Shown one piece after another: positions 30,494 to 38,984 of a DNA stretch of 64,000 nucleotides (positions within the stretch are counted from its first letter, which is position 1; each line of letters begins with the position of its first letter). The stretch spans positions 2,866,136-2,930,135 of the forward strand of contig NZ_FNLF01000002.1 in the NCBI RefSeq assembly GCF_900103175.1, in the 5' to 3' direction. The DNA is from Tsukamurella pulmonis. Lineage in GTDB: Bacteria > Actinomycetota > Actinomycetes > Mycobacteriales > Mycobacteriaceae. Under the pieces are notes generated by a model that saw nothing but the letters and a program-made list of their open reading frames with translations, was not told where the DNA came from and searched no databases. Both the position numbers and the translations under genes were made by a program.

Positions 30494-31536
30494 AGCAGGC
30501 CCGCCTCGGTCATCAGCGTCACGACCTGCGGACCGTTGAGCTTCGCCGGGTCGACGGTCGGCGCCTGCAGGTCCGCCATCGGGACCAGGTTCTGATTGGC
30601 GGGCACCCCGGTGCCCACCGGGTACTCGAAGGACGTGCCCTTCTCGAGCACCTCCTGGCCCGCCGCGGACGTGATGAACTTGAGCAGCTGCTGGGCCTGC
30701 GCCTGCTTCTTCGACGACTTCAGCACACCACCGCCGGAGATCGAGACGAAGGCGCCCGGGTCCTGGTTCTTGAAGTAGTGGGTGCCCACGTTGCCGGAGT
30801 TCTCGCCGGTCTTGGCCTGGTCGCCGTAGAAGTAGTAGTGGTAGATCAGCGCCGTATCGACCTCGCCGGCGTTGACGGCCTTCATCGCGGCGCCGTTGCC
30901 CTTGTACGCCTTCGAGTTCTCCTTCATCGCCGTGAGCCAGTCCTTCGTGGCCTGCTCGCCCTTGAGCTGGAGGTAGGCGGAGACGATGGCCTGGAAGTCC
31001 GCGCCGGACGGCGAGGCGCTCCACCGGTTCTTCCACTCCGGCGCGGCGAGGTCGGCCATCGACTTCGGCAGTTGCTCGGGCGTCACCTTGCGCTTGTCGT
31101 AGACCAGCACCGTCGATCGGGCGGCGATGCCGGTCCACTTCCCGGTCGAGGGCTTGAGGCCGGCACCGACCTGCGCGAGCGTCGCGGGATCGACGTCGGC
31201 GAAGAGCCCCTTGTTCTCGACCTGGGTCATGGCGGGCGAGTTCTCGGTGAGGAAGACGTCGGCGGGCGAGCGGTCGCCCTCGGCGATGATCTGCTGCGCC
31301 AGTTCGGAATCCTTGCCCTGCCGGATCGTGACCTTGATGCCGGTCTCCACGGTGAACTTCTCCACCCACTCCTTGGCGAGGGTGTCGTGCTGGGCGTTGT
31401 AGAGCGTCAGGTCGCCGCCCGCGGCGCTCGAGCCCGACGGGGCCGCACCGTCGCCGCTCGAGCCGCAACCGGCGATCGTGAGGGAGGCCATCGTCACCAG
31501 TGCGGCGGCCAGTGTGGAGCGCTTGCGCAGAGACAT
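30490..31536 (-). CDS. Ferric iron ABC transporter, substrate-binding lipoprotein
   Basis: A 348-residue binding protein of the FbpA/FutA type. The signal ends in the lipobox TIAGC (Cys24), so it is anchored outside the membrane. The mature part begins DLTLYNAQHDTLAKEWVEKF (family opening), with SPADVFLTENSPAMTQVE and the conserved tyrosine-rich metal site ALIYHYYFYGDQ; paired tyrosines bind Fe(III) in this family. I use ATG 31536, not an upstream in-frame start at 31572, because AAAAGGA lies seven bases before it and the signal peptide fits. It is first in the three-gene operon, preceded by a predicted IdeR box. Confidence 0.92.
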   Translation of the reverse strand: MSLRKRSTLAAALVTMASLTIAGCGSSGDGAAPSGSSAAGGDLTLYNAQHDTLAKEWVEKFTVETGIKVTIRQGKDSELAQQIIAEGDRSPADVFLTENSPAMTQVENKGLFADVDPATLAQVGAGLKPSTGKWTGIAARSTVLVYDKRKVTPEQLPKSMADLAAPEWKNRWSASPSGADFQAIVSAYLQLKGEQATKDWLTAMKENSKAYKGNGAAMKAVNAGEVDTALIYHYYFYGDQAKTGENSGNVGTHYFKNQDPGAFVSISGGGVLKSSKKQAQAQQLLKFITSAAGQEVLEKGTSFEYPVGTGVPANQNLVPMADLQAPTVDPAKLNGPQVVTLMTEAGLL

Positions 31537-31584
31537 CGTCGAATCCTTTTCTTGAGCAACGAAATCACTCACGGCGGGCGAGAG

Positions 31585-31603
31585 TAAGGCGACGCTACAC
31601 TAA
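31585..31603 (-). promoter_or_regulatory. Predicted IdeR/DtxR iron box
   Basis: The plus strand reads TAAGGCGACGCTACACTAA, matching 14 of 19 positions of the IdeR/DtxR consensus TWAGGTWAGSCTWACCTWA, with the outer TWAGG and CTWA arms best conserved. On the transcribed strand it overlaps a TAGTGT hexamer that can serve as the -10. Iron-loaded IdeR bound here would repress the ferric transporter operon. Motif match is seen; binding is inferred. Confidence 0.6.
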
Positions 31604-31642
31604 GTCCCACCGCCCTGGGAGCGACCGGATTTACTTGACGCG

Positions 31643-32710
31643 TCAGAGAACCAGGACGGCCGCGACGGTGGCCGGCACGGCGAGGAGCAGGCCGTGGATC
31701 GCGAACCGTCGGGCATCGATCCGCACCCCGGCGCGGAGGCACCGCTCCCGCCACAGCAGCGTGGCGAGCGAGGCCCACAGGGTCACGATCGGGGCCACAC
31801 CGACGCCGATCAGGAGGGCCATGAGCCGCACCGGGTCGCCGGACACGGCGGGCTCGAGGGCGAGGTACGCGGGCAGGTTGTTCACGCCGTTCGCGGCGAC
31901 GGCACCGACGCCCGCCACCCGCAGCAGGTCCGACGGCGCCGTTCCCGCCCCCGCGACATCTCGCAGCACGCCCTCCAGGCCGGCCGCGAGTGCCACCTGC
32001 ACCGCGGCGAACACGGCGGCGAGGATGAGGACCATCCGCCACGGCACCACGATCTCCCGCAGGCGCCCCGGCGCCCGGACCGCGACGGCCCCGATCAGGA
32101 CGAGGGCGGCCGCGGTCGCCGCGGCCGCGGGCGGGACGCCGAGGGCGAAGGCCGGGCCGAGCGCGACGCAGACCGCCGCGGCGACGCCGAACAACACACG
32201 ATCGTCGGGCACCTCGAACGCGGGAATCGTGTACCGGCCCCGCAGGTCCCGCCGGTGCAGCAGCCACAGCACCACGACGGTCACGACGATCGCCGCGAGC
32301 GCCGGCCGCCAGGACAGCGCGAGGTAGGCCCGCACGCCGCCGTCGAGGTGGTACACCGCGAGGAGGTTCGTCAGGTTCGACACCGGCAGCAGCAGCGAGG
32401 CGGTGTTCGCGAGCCACACTGTGGTCATCGCGAAAGGCAAGGGGGCCACCCCGAGTCGCGCGGCGGCCGCCAGCACGACGGGGGTCAGCAGCACCGCGGT
32501 GGTGTCCAGGCTGAGGACGATCGTCGCGGCGCACGCCAGCCCCACCACGCCGAGCCACATCAGCAGCACGCTGCCGCGCCCCAGCCGGGCGGCGAGCACG
32601 CCCATCGCGTCGAAGACGCCGGCCGACTGAGCGATCTCGGCGACGACGGTGATCGCGAGCAGGAAGATCAGGACGGGGGCGACCTGCGCCACCACGTCGG
32701 CGGTGTTCAC
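31643..32710 (-). CDS. SLC13/ArsB-type anion transporter family membrane protein
   Basis: A 355-residue polytopic protein with about ten hydrophobic segments. The repeats typical of the ion-transporter (IT) superfamily are visible: [28 protein letters not shown] in its first half and [21 protein letters not shown] in its second. The two segments (D-T-T-A and N-N-L-P) correspond to the substrate and sodium clamp regions of ArsB/CitM/DASS proteins. Arsenite or organic-anion export/import are both possible; no ars genes are nearby. GTG 32710 overlaps the uvrC stop (GTGA), so it is probably translated from the uvrC mRNA. It is somewhat short for ArsB (usually about 420). Confidence 0.72.
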   Translation of the reverse strand: MNTADVVAQVAPVLIFLLAITVVAEIAQSAGVFDAMGVLAARLGRGSVLLMWLGVVGLACAATIVLSLDTTAVLLTPVVLAAAARLGVAPLPFAMTTVWLANTASLLLPVSNLTNLLAVYHLDGGVRAYLALSWRPALAAIVVTVVVLWLLHRRDLRGRYTIPAFEVPDDRVLFGVAAAVCVALGPAFALGVPPAAAATAAALVLIGAVAVRAPGRLREIVVPWRMVLILAAVFAAVQVALAAGLEGVLRDVAGAGTAPSDLLRVAGVGAVAANGVNNLPAYLALEPAVSGDPVRLMALLIGVGVAPIVTLWASLATLLWRERCLRAGVRIDARRFAIHGLLLAVPATVAAVLVL

Positions 32711-34674
32711 GCGTCGGCGCGCAGGCCGTCGAGCACGGCGCGGGCGGTCCCCAGACCGACCCCGGGGACCTCGACGATCTCCTCCAGGCTGGCCTCGCGC
32801 AGCTTGGCCACGGACCCGAAGTGCTTGATGAGCGCCGCCTTCCGGGTGTCACCGAGCCCCGGGATCGCGTCGAGTGCACTGACGGTCATCCGCTTGGACC
32901 GCTTGCTGCGGTGGAAGGAGATCGCGAAGCGGTGCGCCTCGTCGCGCACGCGCTGCAGGAGGAAGAGGGCATCCGAGCTGCGGGGCAGGATCACCGGATC
33001 CTCCTCACCCGGTACCCACACCTCTTCGAGCCGCTTGGCGAGACCGATCACCGCCACGTCGGTCACGCCGAGCTCGTCGAGCACCTCCTGCGCCGCGGCC
33101 GCCTGCGGGGCGCCACCGTCGACCACGTAGAGGTTCGGCGGGTAGGCGAAGCGGCGCGGGCGTCCCGTCTGCGGGTCGATCGCCGCCTCCGGGGCGAGGT
33201 CTCCGCCGTCGCTCCCCTCGTCCTGCACCGCGTCGGCCTTGTAGCGCAGGAAACGCCGGCGCGTGACCTCGGCGATGGACGCGACGTCGTCGCTGTGGCC
33301 GTCGCCGGCGGCCTCCTTGATCCCGTAGTGCCGGTAGTCGGACTTCTTCGCCAGGCCGTCCTCGAAGACGACGAGGGAGGCCACCACGTCGGAGCCCTGG
33401 ATGTGGCTGATGTCCACGCACTCGATCCGCAGCGGCGCCGCGTCGAGGTCGAGGGCGTCCTGCAGCCCCTGCAGGGCCGCCGAGCGCGCGGTCAGATCAC
33501 CCGAGCGCTTGAGCTTGTGCTGGTGCAGCGCCTCGACGGCGTTGCGCTCGACCGTCTCCATCAGGGTGCGCTTGTCCCCGCGCTGCGGGATGCGCAGCGA
33601 GACCCGCGCGCCGCGCAGCTCGGAGAGCCAGTCCTGGAGCTCGTCGGCGTCGTCCGGGAGGACCGGGACGAGCACCTCGCGCGGCACCGGGGTGGCCGAC
33701 GGGTCGCCCGCCTGCTTGGCCCGCTCGACCTCCTCGCCGTAGAACTGGGTGACGAACTGCTCGAGCAGTTCGGCGTGCTCGTTCTGCTCCGCGTCCCCGG
33801 GCTTCTCGACGACCCATCCGCGCTGGCCGCGGACCCGGCCGCCGCGGACGTGGAAGATCTGCACCGCCGCCTCCAGTTCGTCCGAGGAGAAGGCGATGAC
33901 GTCGGCGTCGGTGCCGTCGCCGAGCACCACGGCCTGCTTCTCGACGGCCTTGCGCAGCGCCGAGACGTCGTCGCGCAGGCGCGCGGCGCGCTCGAAGTCC
34001 AGTTGATCGCTGGCCGTGAGCATCTCGTTCTCGAGCTGCTTGATCAGGTTGTCGGTCTTGCCGGCCAGGAAGTCGCAGAAGTCCTCCACGATCTCCCGGT
34101 GCCGCCCCGGGGTGACGCGGCCGACGCACGGCGCCGAGCACTTGTCGATGTAGCCGAGCAGGCACGGACGGCCCATCTGGTTGTGCCGCTTGAACACGCC
34201 CGCCGAGCACGTGCGGGCGGGGAAGACGCGCAGCAGCAGATCGAGGGTCTCGCGGATGGCCCAGGCGTGGCTGTAGGGGCCGAAGTACCGCACACCCTTG
34301 CGCCGGGGGCCGCGGTAGACGTACAGCCGCGGGAACTCCTCGTGCAGGGTGACCGCGAGCATCGGGTAGGTCTTGTCGTCGCGGTAACGGACGTTGAACT
34401 GGGGGTCGAACTCCTTGATCCAGTTGTACTCGAGCTGCAGCGCCTCGACCTCGGTGCTGACCACGGTCCATTCGACGGACGCGGCGGTGGTCACCATCTG
34501 GTAGGTGCGCGGGTGCAGGCCGTGGACATCGGCGAAGTAGGAGTTCAGTCGGCTGCGCAGGGACTTGGCCTTGCCCACGTAGATGACGCGGCCGTGCTTG
34601 TCCCGGAACTTGTACACGCCGGGCTGCGTGGGGATGGTGCCCGGTGCGGGGCGGTAACTCTGCGGATCGGCCAC
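32707..34674 (-). CDS. uvrC: Excinuclease ABC subunit UvrC
   Basis: A 655-residue nuclease making both incisions in nucleotide excision repair. The GIY-YIG domain starts [24 protein letters not shown] UvrB-binding UVR motif ([23 protein letters not shown]) is near residue 220. The RNase H-like second nuclease appears at [22 protein letters not shown] and [17 protein letters not shown]. The C-terminal helix-hairpin-helix pair is [20 protein letters not shown] and [19 protein letters not shown]. The GTG start fits a leaderless promoter (TAATCT six bases upstream). An ArsB-type transporter gene overlaps its end. Full length and motif-complete. Confidence 0.97.
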   Translation of the reverse strand: MADPQSYRPAPGTIPTQPGVYKFRDKHGRVIYVGKAKSLRSRLNSYFADVHGLHPRTYQMVTTAASVEWTVVSTEVEALQLEYNWIKEFDPQFNVRYRDDKTYPMLAVTLHEEFPRLYVYRGPRRKGVRYFGPYSHAWAIRETLDLLLRVFPARTCSAGVFKRHNQMGRPCLLGYIDKCSAPCVGRVTPGRHREIVEDFCDFLAGKTDNLIKQLENEMLTASDQLDFERAARLRDDVSALRKAVEKQAVVLGDGTDADVIAFSSDELEAAVQIFHVRGGRVRGQRGWVVEKPGDAEQNEHAELLEQFVTQFYGEEVERAKQAGDPSATPVPREVLVPVLPDDADELQDWLSELRGARVSLRIPQRGDKRTLMETVERNAVEALHQHKLKRSGDLTARSAALQGLQDALDLDAAPLRIECVDISHIQGSDVVASLVVFEDGLAKKSDYRHYGIKEAAGDGHSDDVASIAEVTRRRFLRYKADAVQDEGSDGGDLAPEAAIDPQTGRPRRFAYPPNLYVVDGGAPQAAAAQEVLDELGVTDVAVIGLAKRLEEVWVPGEEDPVILPRSSDALFLLQRVRDEAHRFAISFHRSKRSKRMTVSALDAIPGLGDTRKAALIKHFGSVAKLREASLEEIVEVPGVGLGTARAVLDGLRADA

Positions 34675-34680
34675 CCGTCC

Positions 34681-34686
34681 AGATTA
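34681..34686 (-). promoter_or_regulatory. Leaderless -10 of uvrC
   Basis: TAATCT (minus strand) ends six bases before the uvrC GTG, so the mRNA should begin with the start codon. No ribosome site is present. Confidence 0.55.
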
Positions 34687-34728
34687 GGACGGGTGGCCGA
34701 CAGGTTCGGGTGCGGGCGGGCGCCGGGC

Positions 34729-35085
34729 TCAGCCGACGGGAACCCACAGCGGTCCGAGCCAGAAGCCCCAGTGGTTGCGGCCGGCGTCCCAGACGGGGGT
34801 GTGCCAGGCACCCTGCCGGTAGACGGGGCCGGGCCGCCAGTTCGGGTTCTGCCCGTCGGAGCGGGGCGTCGCCCGCTGCGGAACCCGGTTCGGGGCCTGC
34901 TTCGCCGCCGGCCGCGGGGCCGGTTTCGCGGCCGTCGGTTCGGCCTGCGCCTGGGTGGCCTGGGGCGTGCCGGTGCGGCCGGGGTCCGGTGCCGCCGCGG
35001 CGGCACCGGACCCGACGGTGGCGATCCCGCCGAGAACCGTGGTGCCCAGGAGTGCGGATCCGATCATCTTCTTCATCGTGGTCAT
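34729..35085 (-). CDS. Small secreted protein, Pro/Ala-rich
   Basis: A 118-residue predicted exported protein of unknown function. The signal peptide runs through about residue 31, with the core GSALLGTTVLGGIATVGSG and a probable cleavage in AAAAA-P. A Pro/Ala/Gln-rich unstructured linker of about 50 residues follows. The end is a compact aromatic-rich module, WRPGPVYRQGAWHTPVWDAG with WGFWLGPLWVPVG, holding seven tryptophans in about 40 residues. The start could be M1 or M4 (MTTMKKM), and the ribosome site is weak. Similar small Trp-rich tails occur in secreted mycobacterial proteins, but I know no named family. Confidence 0.65.
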   Translation of the reverse strand: MTTMKKMIGSALLGTTVLGGIATVGSGAAAAAPDPGRTGTPQATQAQAEPTAAKPAPRPAAKQAPNRVPQRATPRSDGQNPNWRPGPVYRQGAWHTPVWDAGRNHWGFWLGPLWVPVG

Positions 35086-35152
35086 GCTTCGAGCCTCGGC
35101 CCCGTACCTGCGCGCGGGCCGACGACGGCCTGGGGATCTCCTGGCGGCCCGA

Positions 35153-36370
35153 TCAGGCCGGCACGACGGGCGAACCGGCCGGGCCGGGTGTCGCGGTATC
35201 GCGGCGCGGGGCCCGCCGACGCACCGGGATCATGCTGCGCGAGGCCAGCGGATCGTCGATCGCGAGATCGAACCGCAGACGGTAGGTGGCGGCGGCCATG
35301 CGATGGAGAGGCAGGTGCGGCGAGAGCATCGGCATCCACAGCCCGCAGAGGTGACACTGGACGCGGTCGCCGTCGTCGTGGAGCCTGCCCGCACGCGAGT
35401 GCACCAGGTCCCCGAGCGCGTCGATGTACGTGGGGTGCGCCGACACCCGCTCGAGGATCTCGGCGACCCGCTCCGGCGTGCCGTCGATGCGCGTGCGGAA
35501 TTGCGCCGGGCTCAGATGCTCCAGGACGCACCGGCGCAGCTCCAGGTAGGGGTCGAGCAGCCCGTCGCTCTCCATCGCGTGCTCGAAGGCCGTGCGGGGC
35601 GCGGCGTGACCGTCGTGGTCGGGCGGAACGCCCCAGCGCGACGGGGTGCGGGCGGCGCCCCGTCGACGACCGCTGATCCGGCCGTGCGCGGCGACGTGGT
35701 TGTCGACGCTGGCGAACCACAGGCCGCACGCCGGACACTGCTTGAGCGCGCCCCCGGGGTTGCTCACGGCGGCCGGGACGGTGAACGCGGCCGGGTCGTG
35801 GCTCCAGGCGTCGATGATCGCCACCGTCACCGACGCGGCGTCGGTACCCACGCGGTCGGCGAGACGGCTCGGACCGAAGCCGTTCGCGGCGGCCCAGTTG
35901 GCGGCCTCGGCCCAGGTGTTCCACGGCGCGTCCTCGGGCAGCTCGGTCAGCGGCACCCCGCGCCCCGCCGGCGGGGGCTCCTGGCCGTCGCCAAGCCGGC
36001 GCGAGGCTGCGCGGGGCCGGACGGCGCGCCCCTGTCCCCGCACCGCGTCGCCGGTCGCGCGACGATTGCCGCGCCGCTCCCGCTGCGCCGCCTCGACCCG
36101 CCGGCGACCGCGGCGGTGCACCGCGCGGTGCGCCTCCACGTCGGAGAACCAGATGCCGCAGTCCGGGCACTGCGCGACGCCGACCGGCGGCACGGCGGCG
36201 GGCGGGGTGGTGAACAGGTGCGGATGCCGCGTCCACTCGTCCGCGATCGCCAGCAAGGCGTCGATCCGGGTGACCCCCTCGCGCTCGGCGATCGCGCCCA
36301 CGCCGAAGCCGCCGGCCGCCGCCCAATTAGCAGCGGCGACCCAGCGCGGATCGTGAGACTGCTCGGGCAC
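35153..36370 (-). CDS. Repeat protein with three C2H2-type zinc fingers, unknown function
   Basis: A 405-residue protein with an unusual layout. Three metal sites share the exact spacing C-x2-C-x9-H-x3-H: C68/C71/H81/H85, C212/C215/H225/H229 and C339/C342/H352/H356. The first two belong to a duplicated module of about 72 residues, each beginning ANWAAxGFG (residues 14-23 and 157-166), followed by a helical region (IAEREGVTRIDALLAIADEW; LADRVGTDAASVTVAIIDAW) that looks like an HTH. The third finger is followed by MAAATYRLRFDLAIDDPLAS, resembling the finger-plus-YRxxF tail of MucR/Ros-type and homing-nuclease-linked fingers. Basic linkers ([14 protein letters not shown]) separate the modules. 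DNA binding is inferred. GTG 36370 is assumed. Confidence 0.7.
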   Translation of the reverse strand: MPEQSHDPRWVAAANWAAAGGFGVGAIAEREGVTRIDALLAIADEWTRHPHLFTTPPAAVPPVGVAQCPDCGIWFSDVEAHRAVHRRGRRRVEAAQRERRGNRRATGDAVRGQGRAVRPRAASRRLGDGQEPPPAGRGVPLTELPEDAPWNTWAEAANWAAANGFGPSRLADRVGTDAASVTVAIIDAWSHDPAAFTVPAAVSNPGGALKQCPACGLWFASVDNHVAAHGRISGRRRGAARTPSRWGVPPDHDGHAAPRTAFEHAMESDGLLDPYLELRRCVLEHLSPAQFRTRIDGTPERVAEILERVSAHPTYIDALGDLVHSRAGRLHDDGDRVQCHLCGLWMPMLSPHLPLHRMAAATYRLRFDLAIDDPLASRSMIPVRRRAPRRDTATPGPAGSPVVPA

Positions 36371-36429
36371 GCCTTTCAGAATGCATCATCATGTCAACCC
36401 CGGGTGTTCTGACACGCCCGTGCGGGTCC

Positions 36430-38088
36430 TCATTCTTGGAGGACGGAGAGATCGCCGGCCGCGTGCTGGGCCCGCAGAACCTTCTTGTCGAACTTACCGA
36501 CGGAGGTCTTGGGCACCTCGGCGATGAACGACCAGTTGTCGGGGATCTGCCACTTCGCGAACTTCCCCGCGAGGTGTTCCCGCAGTTCAGCGATGGTGAC
36601 CTCGGCGTTCGGCTGGAGCACGACGGCCACCAGCGGGCGCTCGTCCCACTTCGGGTCGGGCACCCCGATCGCGACCGCCTCGAGCACCGCGGGGTGCGCC
36701 ATGACCTCGTTCTCGAGCTCCACCGAGCTGATCCACTCGCCGCCGGACTTGATCACGTCCTTCGACCGATCCACGAGGGTCACGTAGCCGTCGGCGGTGA
36801 GCTTGCCGATGTCACCGGTGCGCAGCCAACCGTCCTCGAACTTGTCCGCACCGACCGGTTCGGCGCCCTCCGGGCTGTAGTAGCTGCCCGTCACCCAGGG
36901 GCCGCGCACCTGCACCTCGCCCTGCGAGACACCGTCAGCGGGGACGACCTCACCGAGGTCGTCGACGAGACGGCCCTGCACGCCCGGCAGGAAGCGCCCC
37001 TGCGTGTTGCGGTACGCCCAGGCGTCCTCGCCGGTGACGCCGCGCGGCGGCCAGGCGATGCTGGCGAGCGGCGAGGTCTCCGTCATGCCCCAGGCCTGCA
37101 CGATCTGCACGCCGTGCCGGTCGAGTGCCTTCGCCAGGCTCAGCGGGACCGCCGAGCCGCCGCACGCGATGTGCCGCAGGTGGCTGATGTCCTGCGGGTT
37201 CTTGTCCAGGTGGTTGACGATGCCGATCCACACCGCCGGGACCGCGGCGGAGATGGTGGGCTTCTCCCCGGCCAGCAGGCGCGCCATCGGCTCGGGCTGC
37301 AGGTACCGGTCGGGCAGGATCAGCGAGGCGCCGGACATGAGAGCCCCGAACGGGGTGCCCCAGCTCATCGCGTGGAACATCGGCACGATCGGCAGGACGG
37401 TGTCGTTCGGGCCCATGCCGAGGCCGTAGCTCGCGCAGACGGTGCTCGAGTGCAGCCAGATGCTGCGGTGGCTGTACATGACGCCCTTGGGGTCGCCCGT
37501 GGTGCCGGACGTGTAGCAGGCCGCGGCCGCCGCCCGCTCGTCGATGTCCGGCCAGTCGTACTCGTCGCTCTGCGCGTCGAGCAGGTCGCGGTAGTCGTGC
37601 AGTTGCACGCCCGACGGTGCCTCCACCTGAGACTTGTCGCCGTCCACGACGATGACGTGCTCGATCGTCGTCATCCCGCCGATGGCGGCGTTGAGCTGCG
37701 GGATCAGGCTGCCGTCGGCGATGATCACGCGGTCGGCGGCGTGGTTGGCGATGTAGGTGATCTGATCCGGGAACAGGCGGATGTTGATCGTGTGCAGCAC
37801 GCTGCCCATCGCCGGGATCGTGACGTAGGCGGTCATGTGCTCGTTGTTGTTCCACTGGAAGGTGCCCACCCGGTCGCCCGGCACCACCCCCAGCGCCTTC
37901 AACGCGTTGGCGAGGCGCCCCGCTTCGCGGCCCATCTCGCGAAAGCTCATCCGGGTGGTCTTCTCGGGCGTCCACGTGGCCACCTCCGCCGCGTCCGCGT
38001 ACCAGGTGGTGGCGTGGCGCAGCAGCGTCGCCAGCGACAGGTGCTCGTCTTGCATCGTGGACGTCAAGGGCAGGATCCGCTCAGGCAT
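36430..38088 (-). CDS. Long-chain/medium-chain fatty acid-CoA ligase (FadD-like)
   Basis: A 552-residue ANL-superfamily enzyme activating a fatty acid to acyl-AMP and then acyl-CoA. The AMP-binding motif is ACYTSGTTGDPKGVMYSHR near residue 195. Core blocks are VQAWGMTETSPLAS, GWLRTGDIGKLTADGYVTLVDRSKDVIKSGGEWIS and the C-terminal catalytic-lysine region VPKTSVGKFDKKVLR. It resembles the actinobacterial FadD group for medium or long chains; chain specificity cannot be read. It could feed the acyl-CoA dehydrogenase encoded elsewhere in the window. Stands alone on the minus strand, 59 bases from the finger protein. Confidence 0.93.
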   Translation of the reverse strand: MPERILPLTSTMQDEHLSLATLLRHATTWYADAAEVATWTPEKTTRMSFREMGREAGRLANALKALGVVPGDRVGTFQWNNNEHMTAYVTIPAMGSVLHTINIRLFPDQITYIANHAADRVIIADGSLIPQLNAAIGGMTTIEHVIVVDGDKSQVEAPSGVQLHDYRDLLDAQSDEYDWPDIDERAAAAACYTSGTTGDPKGVMYSHRSIWLHSSTVCASYGLGMGPNDTVLPIVPMFHAMSWGTPFGALMSGASLILPDRYLQPEPMARLLAGEKPTISAAVPAVWIGIVNHLDKNPQDISHLRHIACGGSAVPLSLAKALDRHGVQIVQAWGMTETSPLASIAWPPRGVTGEDAWAYRNTQGRFLPGVQGRLVDDLGEVVPADGVSQGEVQVRGPWVTGSYYSPEGAEPVGADKFEDGWLRTGDIGKLTADGYVTLVDRSKDVIKSGGEWISSVELENEVMAHPAVLEAVAIGVPDPKWDERPLVAVVLQPNAEVTIAELREHLAGKFAKWQIPDNWSFIAEVPKTSVGKFDKKVLRAQHAAGDLSVLQE

Positions 38089-38151
38089 GGACCATGACTA
38101 CCGCATCCCCGACGGTCCGCGGCCCGGTTTCGGCCAGCCCACCGGGATCGC

Positions 38152-38802
38152 TCAGGCGACCGAGCGGAACAACTGGAGATCCGTCGCGCCGCCGAGGCCC
38201 TTCCGCTCCGCCGGGCGCCAGTCGTCGAGCAGGACGCGGACCGTCCAGCCGGTGAACTGCCCGCTGTCGCTGTCGAAACCGGCGGGCTGCGAGACCTCCA
38301 AGCGGATCGCCGCACCGTCGTCGCGGTAGAGGAGCACCCAGGCGCCGGCGAGCACACCGTCGACTCGCGGGGGCGGCGCGAACGCCGCGAGTGGGAAGAG
38401 CGCCTCATCGGGCTGGAGGGAGTCGGCGGTCGCGCGCCCCTTGCGCCGCACCGTGTGCGGACCGAACGCCGAGTGCGGGCTGCCGGTGGAGACGTCCCCG
38501 CTCATGACCGTGAGCGTGCGGCGGCTCTCCCGATGGCGACTGAGCGGCTGGCCGCGGCGATCGTCCGGGTACCAACGACCGGTGGCCGCCAGCCTGCGGC
38601 GCAGCTCGGCGACCACCCCGAACCAGCGCAGGAGGCCGGGCGCGGTGAGTGGTGCGAAACGATCGAACTCCCCCGCCGTCGCCTGCCCGGCCGAGATCGC
38701 GGAGTACAGGTCCTCGACCGCGATGTCCATCGCGCGCAGGTAATCCGGTGCTCGCTCGGGCGGGATGATCTGCGCGGCGACGAGTGGTTGCAAGTCCGGC
38801 AT
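38152..38802 (-). CDS. Hypothetical protein
   Basis: A 216-residue soluble protein of unknown function. I chose ATG 38802 because AAGGGGG lies six bases upstream; a longer frame exists but lacks a ribosome site. The N-terminal third is helical (PPERAPDYLRAMDIAVEDLYSAI). The centre is a basic, Ser-rich stretch (SRHRESRRTLTVMSGDV). The C-terminal part is beta-rich, ending VLLDDWRPAERKGLGG. It resembles nothing I can name. It lies 63 bases upstream of the ligase on the same strand, so they might be co-transcribed, and it diverges from the monooxygenase pseudogene. Confidence 0.55.
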   Translation of the reverse strand: MPDLQPLVAAQIIPPERAPDYLRAMDIAVEDLYSAISAGQATAGEFDRFAPLTAPGLLRWFGVVAELRRRLAATGRWYPDDRRGQPLSRHRESRRTLTVMSGDVSTGSPHSAFGPHTVRRKGRATADSLQPDEALFPLAAFAPPPRVDGVLAGAWVLLYRDDGAAIRLEVSQPAGFDSDSGQFTGWTVRVLLDDWRPAERKGLGGATDLQLFRSVA

Positions 38803-38984
38803 GGCGCCCCCTTCGACGATGCCCGAACGGTAGCTCCGGGGTACGACAGGATTCGCCTCGTGCAGGCCGTTCCCAGCCCCTGAGGGGACGATCGGCGCGG
38901 ACATTCCACCACGGGGATCACAAAGGTGTCGCTCGCCGGTGGGTGCCCGAAGACTGCTGGGACGTACCCGACGGAAGGAATGTC

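Noticed and set aside
32821-35676. 951-codon plus-strand frame across uvrC and beyond
   Set aside because: It is antisense to uvrC and two other genes, has no recognisable domain and shows third-position GC bias in the wrong codon position.
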